Shown here: positions 1 through 10,978 of the stretch, one piece after another
Position numbering within the stretch: the first letter of the stretch is position 1
Layout: each line of letters begins with the position of its first letter
DNA from: Williamsia herbipolensis
Lineage (GTDB): Bacteria > Actinomycetota > Actinomycetes > Mycobacteriales > Mycobacteriaceae
DNA length: 64,000 bases
Direction of reading: 5' to 3'
NCBI RefSeq assembly: GCF_000964005.1
Contig: NZ_JXYP01000011.1
Span: forward strand, 1-64,000
Program-made: the position numbers and the translations under genes
Notes under the pieces: generated by a model
The model's input: only the letters and a program-made list of their open reading frames with translations
What the model was told of the DNA's origin: nothing
Database searches by the model: none

Positions 1-6
1 CAAGGG

Positions 7-552
7 TCAGGGGCGGGGGTCGGTGGGGAGGAGGCCGTGGAGGACGACGTCATGGCGGCGGCCGTCGGTGCCGAGGCGCACCGATCGGAGCACGCCCTCC
101 TCGACGAACCCGCACCGCGCGGCTACCCGGCACGACGCCGGGTTGTCGGCGTCGGCGTTCAACGCGATGCGCTGGGCGCCGATCGACCACGAGTAGTCGA
201 CGAGCAACACCGTCGCGCGGGTGGCGATCCCGTGTCCGCGCGCCCACGGCGACACCATGTACCCGATCTCGGTGACGGCCGACTCCTCGTCGCGGATGCG
301 CAGGCCGCAGGTACCGATCAGCGCATCGTCGGCGTCGGCGATGGCCACCTCGAACCCCGGCCACACCTTCGATGCCGACGCGTCGACGAACTCGACCGCG
401 TCGGCGCGGGTGTACGGGCTCGGGATCGAGGTGAACGCCGCCGAATCGGGGTCGAGGGAGGTGGCCATCACCGCATCGACGTCGTCGACCTCGAGGGGCC
501 GCAGGGTGATCACGCCGTCGGTGAGGATCGGGATGGTGCGCGGCCAGTCCAT
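7..552 (-). CDS. GNAT family N-acetyltransferase (RimJ/RimL type)
   Basis: This 181-residue protein has the GNAT fold signature: an N-terminal ITLRPLEVDD strand, a central EIGYMVSPWARGHGIA segment (the acetyl-CoA pyrophosphate-binding motif A) and a C-terminal NPASCRVAARCGF motif. The pattern is that of RimJ/RimL-like enzymes acetylating a protein N-terminus or a small amine; the substrate cannot be read from sequence. Its ATG overlaps the stop of the upstream LysR gene by one base (ATGA), so the two are probably co-transcribed and translationally coupled. The length is normal for the family. The stop codon lies 7 bases from the window edge, so anything downstream is not visible. Confidence 0.9.
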   Translation of the reverse strand: MDWPRTIPILTDGVITLRPLEVDDVDAVMATSLDPDSAAFTSIPSPYTRADAVEFVDASASKVWPGFEVAIADADDALIGTCGLRIRDEESAVTEIGYMVSPWARGHGIATRATVLLVDYSWSIGAQRIALNADADNPASCRVAARCGFVEEGVLRSVRLGTDGRRHDVVLHGLLPTDPRP

Positions 553-1445
553 CAGCCCACCGCCCCGTCGCCGTGCCCGAGCGATCGCATCAGGTCGGTC
601 ATGATCGCCCCCCGCGCACCGGTGGCGTTCTCGTGCCGCGCATCGACGCGCATCAGCGCGCTCACCGGGATACGCAGTCGCCCTTCACGTTCTCGTAGTC
701 GGGCGATCGCCGATCCGGGCGGCTCGTCGTAGAGCACCGTCCACGCGTCGGGCTGGTTGATCAGTTCCAGGGTCGCGGTGTGGTCGGCGGGCACGGGTGG
801 GCCGTAGCGCGGCGTGAGACCGACGTCGGCGAACGCGTCGCGGATCACGGTGTGCAGCAACACCTGCTGCTTCTGCGGCGGCATGATCAGCGGGTGGCGC
901 GCCAGGTCGGCCAACGCGACATCGGCGGTGCCGGCGAGCGGATGCTTCTCCGACATGGCCACCGTCAGCTCTTCCACCCACAGTTGTGACACGTGCAGGC
1001 GGCTGTCGACGATGGTGCCACGGATGAGTGCGATGTCGACGTCGCCGGACACCACGGCATCGACCCGCTGCTGGAAACTCTTGATGACGAATTCGATCTC
1101 GACGCCCGGGTGACGTTCGCGAACCGCGGCGATGGCGGCCAACGACCGCCGCGCGAAGGTCATGTTGGCCGCCAGTCGAACCCGCGAGCCGGGATCACGT
1201 ACGGCCGCGTACGCGCGGTTCTCGAGGTCGATGATCTGGCGCGCGATGGGCAGGAGACGTTCCCCGGCCTCGGTCACGCTGACCGCACGGGTCGACCGTT
1301 CGAGCAGGGTGGCCCCGAGGTCGCGTTCGAGGCGGGCGATCTGATGACTGATCGCCGACTGCGAGATGAACGTCCGCTGCGCGGCGCGACTGAAGCTCAG
1401 CTCGTCGCACACGGCGACGAAATAGGTGAGCTGGCGCAGTTCCAT
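552..1445 (-). CDS. LysR family transcriptional regulator
   Basis: This is a 297-residue LysR-type regulator. Residues 1-60 form the winged helix-turn-helix (MELRQLTYFVAVCDELSFSR, then AAQRTFISQSAISHQI), and residues 90-290 form the periplasmic-binding-protein-like effector domain. The open frame continues far upstream, but the LysR N-terminus always starts with MELRQL-like sequence. A GGAGG ribosome site precedes this ATG and a TAACGT -10-like box lies upstream, so 1445 is the start. It is divergent from the NADH dehydrogenase gene across 156 bases that contain repeated ATGAGT (1489 and 1502) and an ATCGCGAT palindrome, possible LysR sites. It probably controls itself, the coupled GNAT gene and perhaps ndh. 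The inducer is unknown. Confidence 0.92.
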   Translation of the reverse strand: MELRQLTYFVAVCDELSFSRAAQRTFISQSAISHQIARLERDLGATLLERSTRAVSVTEAGERLLPIARQIIDLENRAYAAVRDPGSRVRLAANMTFARRSLAAIAAVRERHPGVEIEFVIKSFQQRVDAVVSGDVDIALIRGTIVDSRLHVSQLWVEELTVAMSEKHPLAGTADVALADLARHPLIMPPQKQQVLLHTVIRDAFADVGLTPRYGPPVPADHTATLELINQPDAWTVLYDEPPGSAIARLREREGRLRIPVSALMRVDARHENATGARGAIMTDLMRSLGHGDGAVG

Positions 1446-1601
1446 TCGGGCCTCCGGGTGTCGTCCCCTGGGAACGTTACCGCCATTCATGAGTGATCGC
1501 GATGAGTTCCATCTGAGAAACGCGCGTGACGACGGGATCAAACCGCAGCACCATGGATGTTGGTCATGAGTAGAAGTGATCGGAAAGCGAGGGAGAACGA
1601 G

Positions 1602-2870
1602 ATGCGTACAGACGATGCGACCTACTACGACGTGGTGATCGTCGGTTCGGGCTTCGGCGGACTGGCCGCAGCGCGCCGACTGCGCGGTCGCGGCAAGAGC
1701 GCCCTGCTGATCTCGAGCACCCCCGAATACCTCTTCCAGCCCCTGCTCTACCAGGTGGCGACCGGTGTCCTGCACCGCGACGACATCGCGCCCCGCACCG
1801 ACGCACTGCTGCGCCGGCACCGCGACGTCGAGGTCGTCGAGGGCGAGGTCACCGCGGTCGACGCGATGCCCGCCGTCCTCACCTACCGCGCCGACGGACG
1901 TGACCACCGCGTCCGCTACGGCTCGCTGATCGCCGCGACCGGTGCCGCGCAGAGCTACTTCGGGCGCGACGAGTACGCCGATCGCACCTTCGCCCTCAAG
2001 ACCATCGACGACGCCACCCGTCTGCGCGCGCACCTGCGCGCATGCTTCAACGCTCCCGCTCAGGACACCGCGGCCACCACGTTCGTCGTGGTCGGTGCGG
2101 GTGCGACCGGTGTCGAGGTCGCCGGGCAGATCGCCGAGTTGGCGCGCCGGCACGAACACCGCGAGGTGGCCATCACCGTGGTCGAGGGACTCGACGAGGT
2201 GCTGCCCGCGTTCGGCGGCGGGCTGAGCGACTACACCCGCGCATCGTTGGAGAAGGCCGGCGTCGAGGTGCTCACCGGATCGATGGTCACCGACATCGCC
2301 GACGGCGTCGTCACCATCGACGTCCACGACGGCGCCGCGACCCGCAAGATCACCACCGACACCGTCGTGTGGTCGGCCGGCGTCGCCGCGAGCGGCTTCG
2401 CCGGAGTCCTGGCCGAGGCGACCGGGTGCGACACCGACCGCGCCGGACGCCTGCTCGTCAACGACGATCTCACCGTCGGCGGCGTCGCCAACATCTACGC
2501 CATCGGCGACATGACATCGCTGCACGACTACCCCGGCCAGAGCCCGGTCGCCATGCAGCAGGGGCGCCACGCCGTCGACATCATCACGCGCAAGCTCTAC
2601 CCCGGCAGCGCGTTCCACTACCTCGACAAGGGGTCGATGTCGATCATCAGCCGCGGACGCGCGGTCGCGAAGCTGACCGAGCGGATCACCTTCCGCGGCC
2701 TGCTCGCCTTCGGCGCCTGGCTCGCGGTGCACCTCTACTACCTCGCGGGCATGGGCAACCGGGCGAAGGCGGTCGTCGCCTGGATCCGGTCGTTCCTCGG
2801 CACCGCCCGCCCGGGCTTCGCCGAGGTGACCCGCACGCCGCAGGAGCACCGCGAACGCATCGCCGGCTGA
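1602..2870 (+). CDS. ndh: Type II NADH dehydrogenase (NDH-2)
   Basis: This 422-residue FAD enzyme transfers electrons from NADH to quinone without proton pumping at the inner face of the membrane. Visible are an N-terminal FAD Rossmann motif (VIVGSGFGGLAAARRL), a second NAD-binding motif (VVGAGATGVEVAGQIAEL), the FAD-contacting AIGDMTSL segment and a C-terminal amphipathic/hydrophobic stretch (GLLAFGAWLAVHLYYLAG) typical of NDH-2 membrane attachment. An in-frame ATG at 1557 exists, but the ATG at 1602 has the better ribosome site (gggaga) and fits the family length. Close relatives include other FAD-dependent pyridine nucleotide-disulphide oxidoreductases, so the quinone role is assigned from family similarity. 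Confidence 0.85.
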   Translation: MRTDDATYYDVVIVGSGFGGLAAARRLRGRGKSALLISSTPEYLFQPLLYQVATGVLHRDDIAPRTDALLRRHRDVEVVEGEVTAVDAMPAVLTYRADGRDHRVRYGSLIAATGAAQSYFGRDEYADRTFALKTIDDATRLRAHLRACFNAPAQDTAATTFVVVGAGATGVEVAGQIAELARRHEHREVAITVVEGLDEVLPAFGGGLSDYTRASLEKAGVEVLTGSMVTDIADGVVTIDVHDGAATRKITTDTVVWSAGVAASGFAGVLAEATGCDTDRAGRLLVNDDLTVGGVANIYAIGDMTSLHDYPGQSPVAMQQGRHAVDIITRKLYPGSAFHYLDKGSMSIISRGRAVAKLTERITFRGLLAFGAWLAVHLYYLAGMGNRAKAVVAWIRSFLGTARPGFAEVTRTPQEHRERIAG

Positions 2871-2883
2871 CCGGATCGGTCAG
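2867..2883. terminator. Short hairpin between convergent genes
   Basis: CTGACCG-GAT-CGGTCAG forms a perfect 7-bp stem with a 3-base loop that contains both convergent stop codons (ndh and the cupin gene). It lacks a T-run, so it is at best a weak bidirectional terminator. Confidence 0.4.
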
Positions 2884-3245
2884 AGGCGCACGGCCTCGGT
2901 GGTGAGGTCGCCGCCGGCGTCACCGGTGTTGACGACACCCCGAGGTTCGATGAGCAGCGCCCGCACCTCGTTGTCGGCGCGGGGGCAGTGTTCGACACCG
3001 CGCGGGACGACGAACAGTTCGCCGGCCTCCACCACGACGTCGCGGTCACGCATCTGGATCGTGAGCGTGCCCTCGACGACGAGGAACAACTCGTCGGTGT
3101 CGTCGTGGCTGTGCCACACGAAGTCGCCCTCGATCTTGACGACCTTCACGTCGTAGTCGTTGAGCTGGGCGGCGATCTTCGGCGACCACGTCTCGGACAA
3201 CTGGCCGAAGGCGGCGGCGAGGGTCACAACAGAGCTGGATGCCAT
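2880..3245 (-). CDS. Cupin domain protein
   Basis: This 121-residue single-domain cupin has motif 1 as [16 protein letters not shown] (two His and a Glu as likely metal ligands) and motif 2 as [15 protein letters not shown] (the final metal His). It is cytosolic and carries no signal peptide. Small cupins of this type are often annotated as mannose-6-phosphate isomerase-like, but nothing here proves an enzymatic role; metal-dependent dioxygenase, isomerase or ligand-binding functions are all possible. It converges on ndh with 9 bases between the stop codons and is preceded at 33 bases by the end of the membrane-protein cluster, which is on the same strand. Confidence 0.85.
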   Translation of the reverse strand: MASSSVVTLAAAFGQLSETWSPKIAAQLNDYDVKVVKIEGDFVWHSHDDTDELFLVVEGTLTIQMRDRDVVVEAGELFVVPRGVEHCPRADNEVRALLIEPRGVVNTGDAGGDLTTEAVRL

Positions 3246-3277
3246 GACACGAGGATGCCACCGAGGTGGCGATCAGG

Positions 3278-4609
3278 TCAGCCGCCGAACAGCAGATACA
3301 GCCCGAGGAACGTGTAGCCGACCATCGTCAGCATCAACGCGAGCTGGCCGGTGAGCCGGTGGCGGCGGGGAAGAAGTCGCAGTGACGCGTCGTGTGCCGC
3401 GACCACGGCGGCGATGTGGCCGCCGACGACGAACACGAGCTTGAGCGTCGACGACACCGTGGGGTGCGACGACAGCACGTACTCGGGGTGGATGTCGCCC
3501 AACCACAACACGTTCCAGCCGCGGTCGAGGGGATCGGCGAGCGAGGCGAACACCAGCTGGCTGCGCTCGACGATGTAGTTCAGGTAGTGGGCGAGGATGT
3601 ACCCGACCACGATCGGGATGAGCGTGTGCGTCATCTGCACCGGCAGGCGTCGCCGCTGCTGGGGCGTCACGCCGCCGGTGGCGCGGGTCGACGCCCAGAA
3701 CGTCACCGCCACCACCGCGATGAAACCGGCGAGCGTCACCGTCGACACCACCGATGCGATCGCGGTGCCCTCGCCGAGATCGTCGATGGTGCGCTGCCAC
3801 ACCGGGAACGACGAGAAGCTGTCGAACGCCGTCGAACCCAGCAGCACCGCCATCACCGCGAGCATGCCGGGTCGTTCGGGCAGCGTCGACAGATGCGCCA
3901 GCGGATTGCCCATCACGATCCGGCCCGAGTCGTCACGCCAGAACGGTGCGATGCGTGACGCGACGACGCCGTAGGTCTCGAACGGGTCGGCGCGGGCGAA
4001 CCACCGCGTGCCGGTGAGCAGCCCACCGACGGCCATGGCCACGACGTACACCACCAACCAGATCCGGATGCCGATCAGCGCATCGGGATCGGGCGAGGCG
4101 AGCTCCAGCCACACGAACGCGGCGAGCCCGACCGCGGCGGGCCGGTGCCCCCACGACTCCGGGTATGCGCGCCGCGCCGTCGCACCGATCGGCAGGGTCG
4201 AGAGCAGCCGTGTCACGGTCCGGACCGGCGAGATGACCCGCCACACCGGTCCGATCAGCACCGACAGGACCACCAGCCCGACCCACAGCAGCACGTAGAA
4301 GACGCCGGGGAGCGGGTTGATCTCGGGATCGTCGCTGCCCGCGACGGCCGCCAGCGCGACCCACACCGTGAACAGCAGCGCGAACCCGGCAACGACCGCA
4401 CGCACGCCGCGCGAGTCGACCAGTCGCGTCACCGCCGCCGGCAGCCCGATGCCCGAGGTCCGCGGATCCAATCGCGTTGTTTTCCAGGCGAAGGCGACGA
4501 TCGCGAACGACGCCGTCAACGCCCAGGCACCACCGATCGGGGCGTAGGTGTAGGGCAGCGGAAGGTATTCCGCACCCAGCCCATGCGCCAGGATCGTGCT
4601 CTGGCTCAA
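3278..4609 (-). CDS. Polytopic membrane protein, fenitrothion hydrolase-like family
   Basis: This 443-residue protein has about ten hydrophobic segments. Its N-terminus (STILAHGLGAEYLPLP) resembles actinobacterial proteins annotated as fenitrothion hydrolase, which are integral membrane proteins of unclear natural function; I recognise this by family resemblance only. Conserved-looking loops include GTRWFARADPFETYG, WRDDSGRIVMGNPLAHL and FSSFPVWQ. The start is taken as the TTG at 4609 because it overlaps the stop of the preceding small gene (ATTGA). A longer frame would run over two upstream genes. It is the last gene of a three-gene overlapping membrane cluster (6671 to 3278). The organophosphate-hydrolase label should not be taken as a physiological role. 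Confidence 0.6.
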   Translation of the reverse strand: MSQSTILAHGLGAEYLPLPYTYAPIGGAWALTASFAIVAFAWKTTRLDPRTSGIGLPAAVTRLVDSRGVRAVVAGFALLFTVWVALAAVAGSDDPEINPLPGVFYVLLWVGLVVLSVLIGPVWRVISPVRTVTRLLSTLPIGATARRAYPESWGHRPAAVGLAAFVWLELASPDPDALIGIRIWLVVYVVAMAVGGLLTGTRWFARADPFETYGVVASRIAPFWRDDSGRIVMGNPLAHLSTLPERPGMLAVMAVLLGSTAFDSFSSFPVWQRTIDDLGEGTAIASVVSTVTLAGFIAVVAVTFWASTRATGGVTPQQRRRLPVQMTHTLIPIVVGYILAHYLNYIVERSQLVFASLADPLDRGWNVLWLGDIHPEYVLSSHPTVSSTLKLVFVVGGHIAAVVAAHDASLRLLPRRHRLTGQLALMLTMVGYTFLGLYLLFGG

Positions 4610-4830
4610 TGCCGTTCGGCCGGATCGTTGTCGGCGGGATCGACACCGGGTGAGTCGATCCCCGCAGAGTCGACGTCGGCCGGGGAGTCGGTCTCGATGT
4701 CCTCGTCGTCGCCGCGCCGTCGATCCCGCACCGCGATGAACACGATCACGCCGACCAGCAGGACGGCGGGGACGAACGCGGGCAGCGCCAACAGCAGCGA
4801 ATGCGACGCCAGCGTCGTCGTGGTCGTCAC
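4606..4830 (-). CDS. Small single-span membrane protein
   Basis: A 74-residue protein starts with a GTG that overlaps the stop of the upstream gene (GTGA). It has a Thr-rich N-terminus, one strong transmembrane segment (about residues 9-31, LLLALPAFVPAVLLVGVIVF), an RDRRRG positive-inside anchor and a very acidic Asp-rich tail to residue 74. Its shape is like small accessory subunits of membrane oxidoreductases, but no homologue is recognised. The stop-start overlaps on both sides imply coupled translation with both neighbours and equimolar production, which argues for a three-protein membrane complex. Confidence 0.65.
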   Translation of the reverse strand: MTTTTTLASHSLLLALPAFVPAVLLVGVIVFIAVRDRRRGDDEDIETDSPADVDSAGIDSPGVDPADNDPAERH

Positions 4831-6671
4831 GGGCGCGGCCCCACCTTCGGCCGCTCGCTCGTCGAGCGCACCGGGGTGGCGTCGTTGCGGTTGATGCGCG
4901 CGGCACCCCACGCCATCGCGGTGATCAGCAGCAACGAGCAGACCCCGACGACCAGCGATGCCGCACCGTAGAGCCAGCTGGGGTAGTCGAAGGTGCGCTC
5001 GCGCTGCAGGATCGTGATCTCGCGGACGAAGTCGCGGGTCATCCTCGGTTCCGCCGGCACCTCCTCGGCGCCGATGCCCGGGTCGGCGGGCAGATACACC
5101 GGGACCGCGGTCATGGTGGTCCCGTCCTGGACGCGCAGCAACGTCTTCCACGAGCCCGACGTCGGCACCGACCGTGTCGAGCGGTACAGCCCGGGCCCGA
5201 TCTTCTCCAGCGGGTCGATGATGAGCCCGCGGGACTTGTCGAGACCGCCCTGCCAGGCCAGCATGGTCACCCACTCGGGGTCGTCGCTCACCAGATCCTT
5301 GGGCGTGATCGCGACGACGGCGGTGGCGCGGGTCTCGCCGTCCACACTCGGAGCCGGGCTCAAGGTGATGGTGGCACTGGCGTTCTCGGGCACCGTGGTC
5401 CGCAGACCGTTGGCCACGGCGCCGCCGATCACGAGCACGGTGACCGCGACGGCGACGGTCGCCCACCCCGGTCGCGGCAGGCGTTCGCCGGTGAGGATGA
5501 TGCCGAGAAGCGCACCGCAGAGTCCCATCCCGACGGCGACCGGGATCGCCATGGCGAGCGCCTCGGGCCACATGCCGACCGGCCACGGGTAGTGGTACAC
5601 CGCGTCGATCCAGAGCGATTCGAGGTACAGGCCCGCGGTGGCGATGCCGAGGCCGCCGACGACGCCGAACCACACCGGCTTGCGGATGAGGGGTGTGAGA
5701 GCGAGGAGCTCGATCACCACGGCCGGGCCGAGGTAGAGAGCGAAGACGTTGATCGGTGCGCCGAGGCCGGGGCCGACGACGAGCGCGACGACGCCCCGGA
5801 TGACGGCGGCGAACACCGCGGCGATCAGAGCGGCGCCACGGCCCAGGGTGATCCGGGCGGCGATCAGCGCGAAGGCGGCCGCGCCGGCGATCATCATGGG
5901 CTGCAACACGAGTCGGAACTGCTCGATGCCGAAGTCGTACTCGATCTGGAACACCGACAGTCCGATGAGCAGGCCACCGAAGGCCAGACACCGGGTCAGC
6001 CACATGCCGCGTCCGTCGGCCGGGGCGTCGTCGCCCATGGCGGCGCGGCCCTCGCGCTCGAGGAGCAGCACGCCGATCAGCGACATGCCGGCGCCGCCGA
6101 TGAGCATGAGGTGGGTGGGACCCCACAGGGTGACGTCCTGGCCGAAGATGCGATGCCAGATGTCGTCGAGGGGGAACCCGATCAGCGCGTACAGGCCGGA
6201 GCCCGCGAGCAGGATGCCGCCGACCGGTGCGTGCCAGGTGCGGGTGATGCGGACCGCGGCGCGGCCGGGCTTGTCGTACGGCAGGAAGATCGACAGCATT
6301 CCCGCGATGAACAGCAGGAACAGGCCGACGAGGATGAAGTAGTGCGCAGGGTTGGCGAGCGGTCCGGCGTCGCGGCCCTTGCCCACGTGCAGGCTCACGT
6401 CCCACAGGAACCCGAACAACGCGCAGATGATCGTGGAGACGAACAGGAACACGGGCAGCGCGGCCCACGGCGGTCGGTTGAGGCGACGTCCGGCCCACTC
6501 GCCCAGCGACGTCAGCCAGGTGATCTGACGGGTCCGGTGGCGCCACCCGATCCACAGCAGCGCCACCGAGACCACGGCCGCCGCGACACTCATACCGAAA
6601 ACCTGGTCGAGGGCCGCGCCGCCACCCTCGGAGCCCTCGACCGCGAGAACCGCATCAACCGGTGTTGTCAT
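4827..6671 (-). CDS. Large polytopic membrane protein with duplicated Asp/His motif and extracytoplasmic beta domain
   Basis: This is a 614-residue protein of unknown function. It has about 12 transmembrane segments between residues 25 and 430, then a soluble region (about 440-545, rich in beta strand, resembling a FixH-like or immunoglobulin-like domain) and a final membrane span near 565-590. Two copies of D-x3-H-x3-G-x-D-x(5,6)-P-x-H occur at residues 91-110 and 169-187, with another His at 147 and a third D-x3-H at 356-360. This arrangement could bind metal inside the membrane. The start is the ATG at 6671; a TTG at 6689 is possible. It overlaps the next gene by GTGA. Substrate and partners are unknown. 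Confidence 0.65.
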   Translation of the reverse strand: MTTPVDAVLAVEGSEGGGAALDQVFGMSVAAAVVSVALLWIGWRHRTRQITWLTSLGEWAGRRLNRPPWAALPVFLFVSTIICALFGFLWDVSLHVGKGRDAGPLANPAHYFILVGLFLLFIAGMLSIFLPYDKPGRAAVRITRTWHAPVGGILLAGSGLYALIGFPLDDIWHRIFGQDVTLWGPTHLMLIGGAGMSLIGVLLLEREGRAAMGDDAPADGRGMWLTRCLAFGGLLIGLSVFQIEYDFGIEQFRLVLQPMMIAGAAAFALIAARITLGRGAALIAAVFAAVIRGVVALVVGPGLGAPINVFALYLGPAVVIELLALTPLIRKPVWFGVVGGLGIATAGLYLESLWIDAVYHYPWPVGMWPEALAMAIPVAVGMGLCGALLGIILTGERLPRPGWATVAVAVTVLVIGGAVANGLRTTVPENASATITLSPAPSVDGETRATAVVAITPKDLVSDDPEWVTMLAWQGGLDKSRGLIIDPLEKIGPGLYRSTRSVPTSGSWKTLLRVQDGTTMTAVPVYLPADPGIGAEEVPAEPRMTRDFVREITILQRERTFDYPSWLYGAASLVVGVCSLLLITAMAWGAARINRNDATPVRSTSERPKVGPRP

Positions 6672-6723
6672 GGTCTCAGTATTGAACAACCGCCGTTGTC
6701 ATGTCCATGAAATCGTGCGTTTC

Positions 6724-6742
6724 GGGTGAACCACCCTCACCC
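6724..6742 (-). terminator. Weak hairpin at the end of the MFS gene
   Basis: GGGTGA and TCACCC form a 6-bp stem with a 7-base loop, overlapping the stop codon of the exporter gene. There is no T-run after it, so this is a low-confidence terminator. Confidence 0.25.
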
Positions 6743-8290
6743 GTCGACGGGTGTGAGGTCCTCCTGGGGTGTCTGACCTGCCTCGACACGCGCCGCGTGG
6801 AAGTCCTTCGAGCGGATGAGGAACGCTGCGCTCACCGCCGCGATCCCGGCGATGCACGCCGCGATCAGCAGGATCAGGTCGAGCGCGTCGGCATATCCGC
6901 GTCCTGCGCGTTCGGCGACCATCGCCCGCAGCGGCGCGGGGACGGAGTCGATGACCTGGGCGGCGGCGCCGTTGGCGACGGCGTCACCGATCTCGCGGCC
7001 CTTGTCGGCGAGCGGGGTGCCGGCCAGTGCCGACTGCACGTTGTCGCTCAGGCGCGAGGCGAGCAGGCTGCCGAGCAGCGCGACACCGGTGGCGATGCCG
7101 ATCTGACGGAACGTCGAGTTCATGCCCGAGGCCATGCCGGCGCGTGCCTGCTCGACCACCCCGACGGCGGTCGAGGCCAGCGGCACGTTGATCAGACCGG
7201 TACCGACGCCGGCGACGATGAAGCCCGGGATGAACTGGGTCCAGCCGCCGGTGGGGTCGGTGCCGCGCATGAGCAGCAGGCCGATGCCCACGAGGATGAA
7301 GCCGGGCGTGATGAGCCACCGCGCGGGGACCTTGTCCGAGAGGCGACCGGCGACGGCGGCTGACACGAAGACCAGTCCGGAGAACGGCAGGAAGTACAGA
7401 CCCGCCTGCAACGCCGAGTAGCCCATGGTGCCCTGCAGGTAGATCACGATGTAGGTCAGCAGCGAGAACATCGAGGCCGAGATGGCCCACGCGGCGATGA
7501 GTCCTCCGGTGAAGGTGGGTACACGGAACAGCGACGCGTCGACCATCGGTTCGGCGACGGTGCGCTCGACCACGGCGAACGCGATCAACAGCACGGCGGC
7601 GGCGATCAGCGAACCGGAGACCTGCAGCGAACCCCACCCGTCGGCGTGGCTGCGGATGAGCCCGAAGACCAGGAACGCCAGTGCGGCACTGAAGGTCACG
7701 CAGCCGAGCCAGTCGATCTTGTGGGTGCCCGGGGCCTTCGACTCGTCGACGCCGACGATGGTGATGACGAGCGCGATGATGCCGACCGGTATGTTGACGA
7801 AGAAGATCCAGTGCCACGACAGACCGGTGGTGAGAACGCCGCCGAGGACCGGGCCGACCGCGACCGAGACGCCGGTGACCGCACCGAAGACGCCGAACGC
7901 GATGCCACGCTCCCGCGGCGCGAACGCCTGGGCGAGCAGGGCCAGGGCGGTGGCGAACATGATCGCGCCGCCGACGCCCTGGGCGAGTCGGGCGATGATC
8001 AGCGTGAGGATGTTCGGCGCGAGTCCGCACGCCAGCGAGCCGACGGTGAAGACGACGATGCCGGTGGCGAACACCAGTCGGCGGCCGACGATGTCGGCGA
8101 TGGTGCCCGAGGTCAGCAGCAGCGCGGCCAGCGACAACGCGTAGGCGTCGACGACCCACTGCAGGTCGGACAGGTTCGAGTCCAGGTCCCTCTGGATGTC
8201 GGGCAGCGCGACGTTCACGATCGTGACGTCGAGCAGGAGCATGAAGACGCCGGTGCATACGGCGGTCAGGGTCAGCCACTTACGGGCCAT
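6737..8290 (-). CDS. DHA2-family MFS multidrug exporter
   Basis: This is a 517-residue, 14-span major facilitator of the drug:H+ antiporter 2 (EmrB/QacA) family. It has the motif LLDVTIVNVALPDIQRDL in TM1, WVVDAYALSLAALLLTSG in TM2, the loop 2-3 signature IADIVGRRLVF, and motif C in TM5 (GAVTGVSVAVGPVLGGVL). It should export cationic or amphipathic compounds using the proton gradient. A GGAGG ribosome site lies four bases before the ATG. It is divergent from a TetR gene with a palindromic operator inside its likely promoter, the classic arrangement for a substrate-induced efflux pump. The actual drug cannot be inferred. Confidence 0.92.
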   Translation of the reverse strand: MARKWLTLTAVCTGVFMLLLDVTIVNVALPDIQRDLDSNLSDLQWVVDAYALSLAALLLTSGTIADIVGRRLVFATGIVVFTVGSLACGLAPNILTLIIARLAQGVGGAIMFATALALLAQAFAPRERGIAFGVFGAVTGVSVAVGPVLGGVLTTGLSWHWIFFVNIPVGIIALVITIVGVDESKAPGTHKIDWLGCVTFSAALAFLVFGLIRSHADGWGSLQVSGSLIAAAVLLIAFAVVERTVAEPMVDASLFRVPTFTGGLIAAWAISASMFSLLTYIVIYLQGTMGYSALQAGLYFLPFSGLVFVSAAVAGRLSDKVPARWLITPGFILVGIGLLLMRGTDPTGGWTQFIPGFIVAGVGTGLINVPLASTAVGVVEQARAGMASGMNSTFRQIGIATGVALLGSLLASRLSDNVQSALAGTPLADKGREIGDAVANGAAAQVIDSVPAPLRAMVAERAGRGYADALDLILLIAACIAGIAAVSAAFLIRSKDFHAARVEAGQTPQEDLTPVDG

Positions 8291-8331
8291 GGTGCCTCCA
8301 GATCGAATGCGAGCTCAGGAGATGGTCGCAC

Positions 8332-8360
8332 ATTCTGAGTGCGCACTCAACAATTGACAA
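8332..8360 (-). promoter_or_regulatory. Exporter promoter with TetR operator in the spacer
   Basis: Reading leftward, TTGTCA (-35) and CAGAAT (-10) are separated by 17 bases. The spacer contains a perfect 14-bp palindrome, TGAGTGCGCACTCA, at 8336-8349. Binding there by the divergent TetR protein would block RNA polymerase at the exporter promoter and could also repress the repressor gene itself. Confidence 0.7.
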
Positions 8361-8368
8361 TCGGTGGG

Positions 8369-8374
8369 TAGTGT
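8369..8374 (+). promoter_or_regulatory. -10 box of a leaderless promoter (TetR gene)
   Basis: TAGTGT lies 6 bases before the ATG at 8381 and there is no ribosome-binding sequence in between, so the mRNA probably starts at the start codon. A TTGACA at 8354 is too close (9 bases) to be its -35 box. Confidence 0.45.
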
Positions 8375-8380
8375 GGCCCC

Positions 8381-10977
<2,597 letters not shown>

Positions 10978-10978
10978 C

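Noticed and set aside
552-2849. A leftward 765-codon open frame covering both the LysR gene and the antisense of ndh
   Set aside because: Only the last 297 codons match a LysR protein. The rest is high-GC antisense of the NADH dehydrogenase gene, and a good ribosome site marks the internal ATG.
3278-4609. Calling this an organophosphate hydrolase
   Set aside because: The label in databases comes from distant similarity to a membrane enzyme. No known hydrolase active site is visible.
8354-8359. TTGACA as -35 box of the TetR gene
   Set aside because: It is only 9 bases from the TAGTGT box. Read on the other strand, the same region gives a better spaced exporter promoter.
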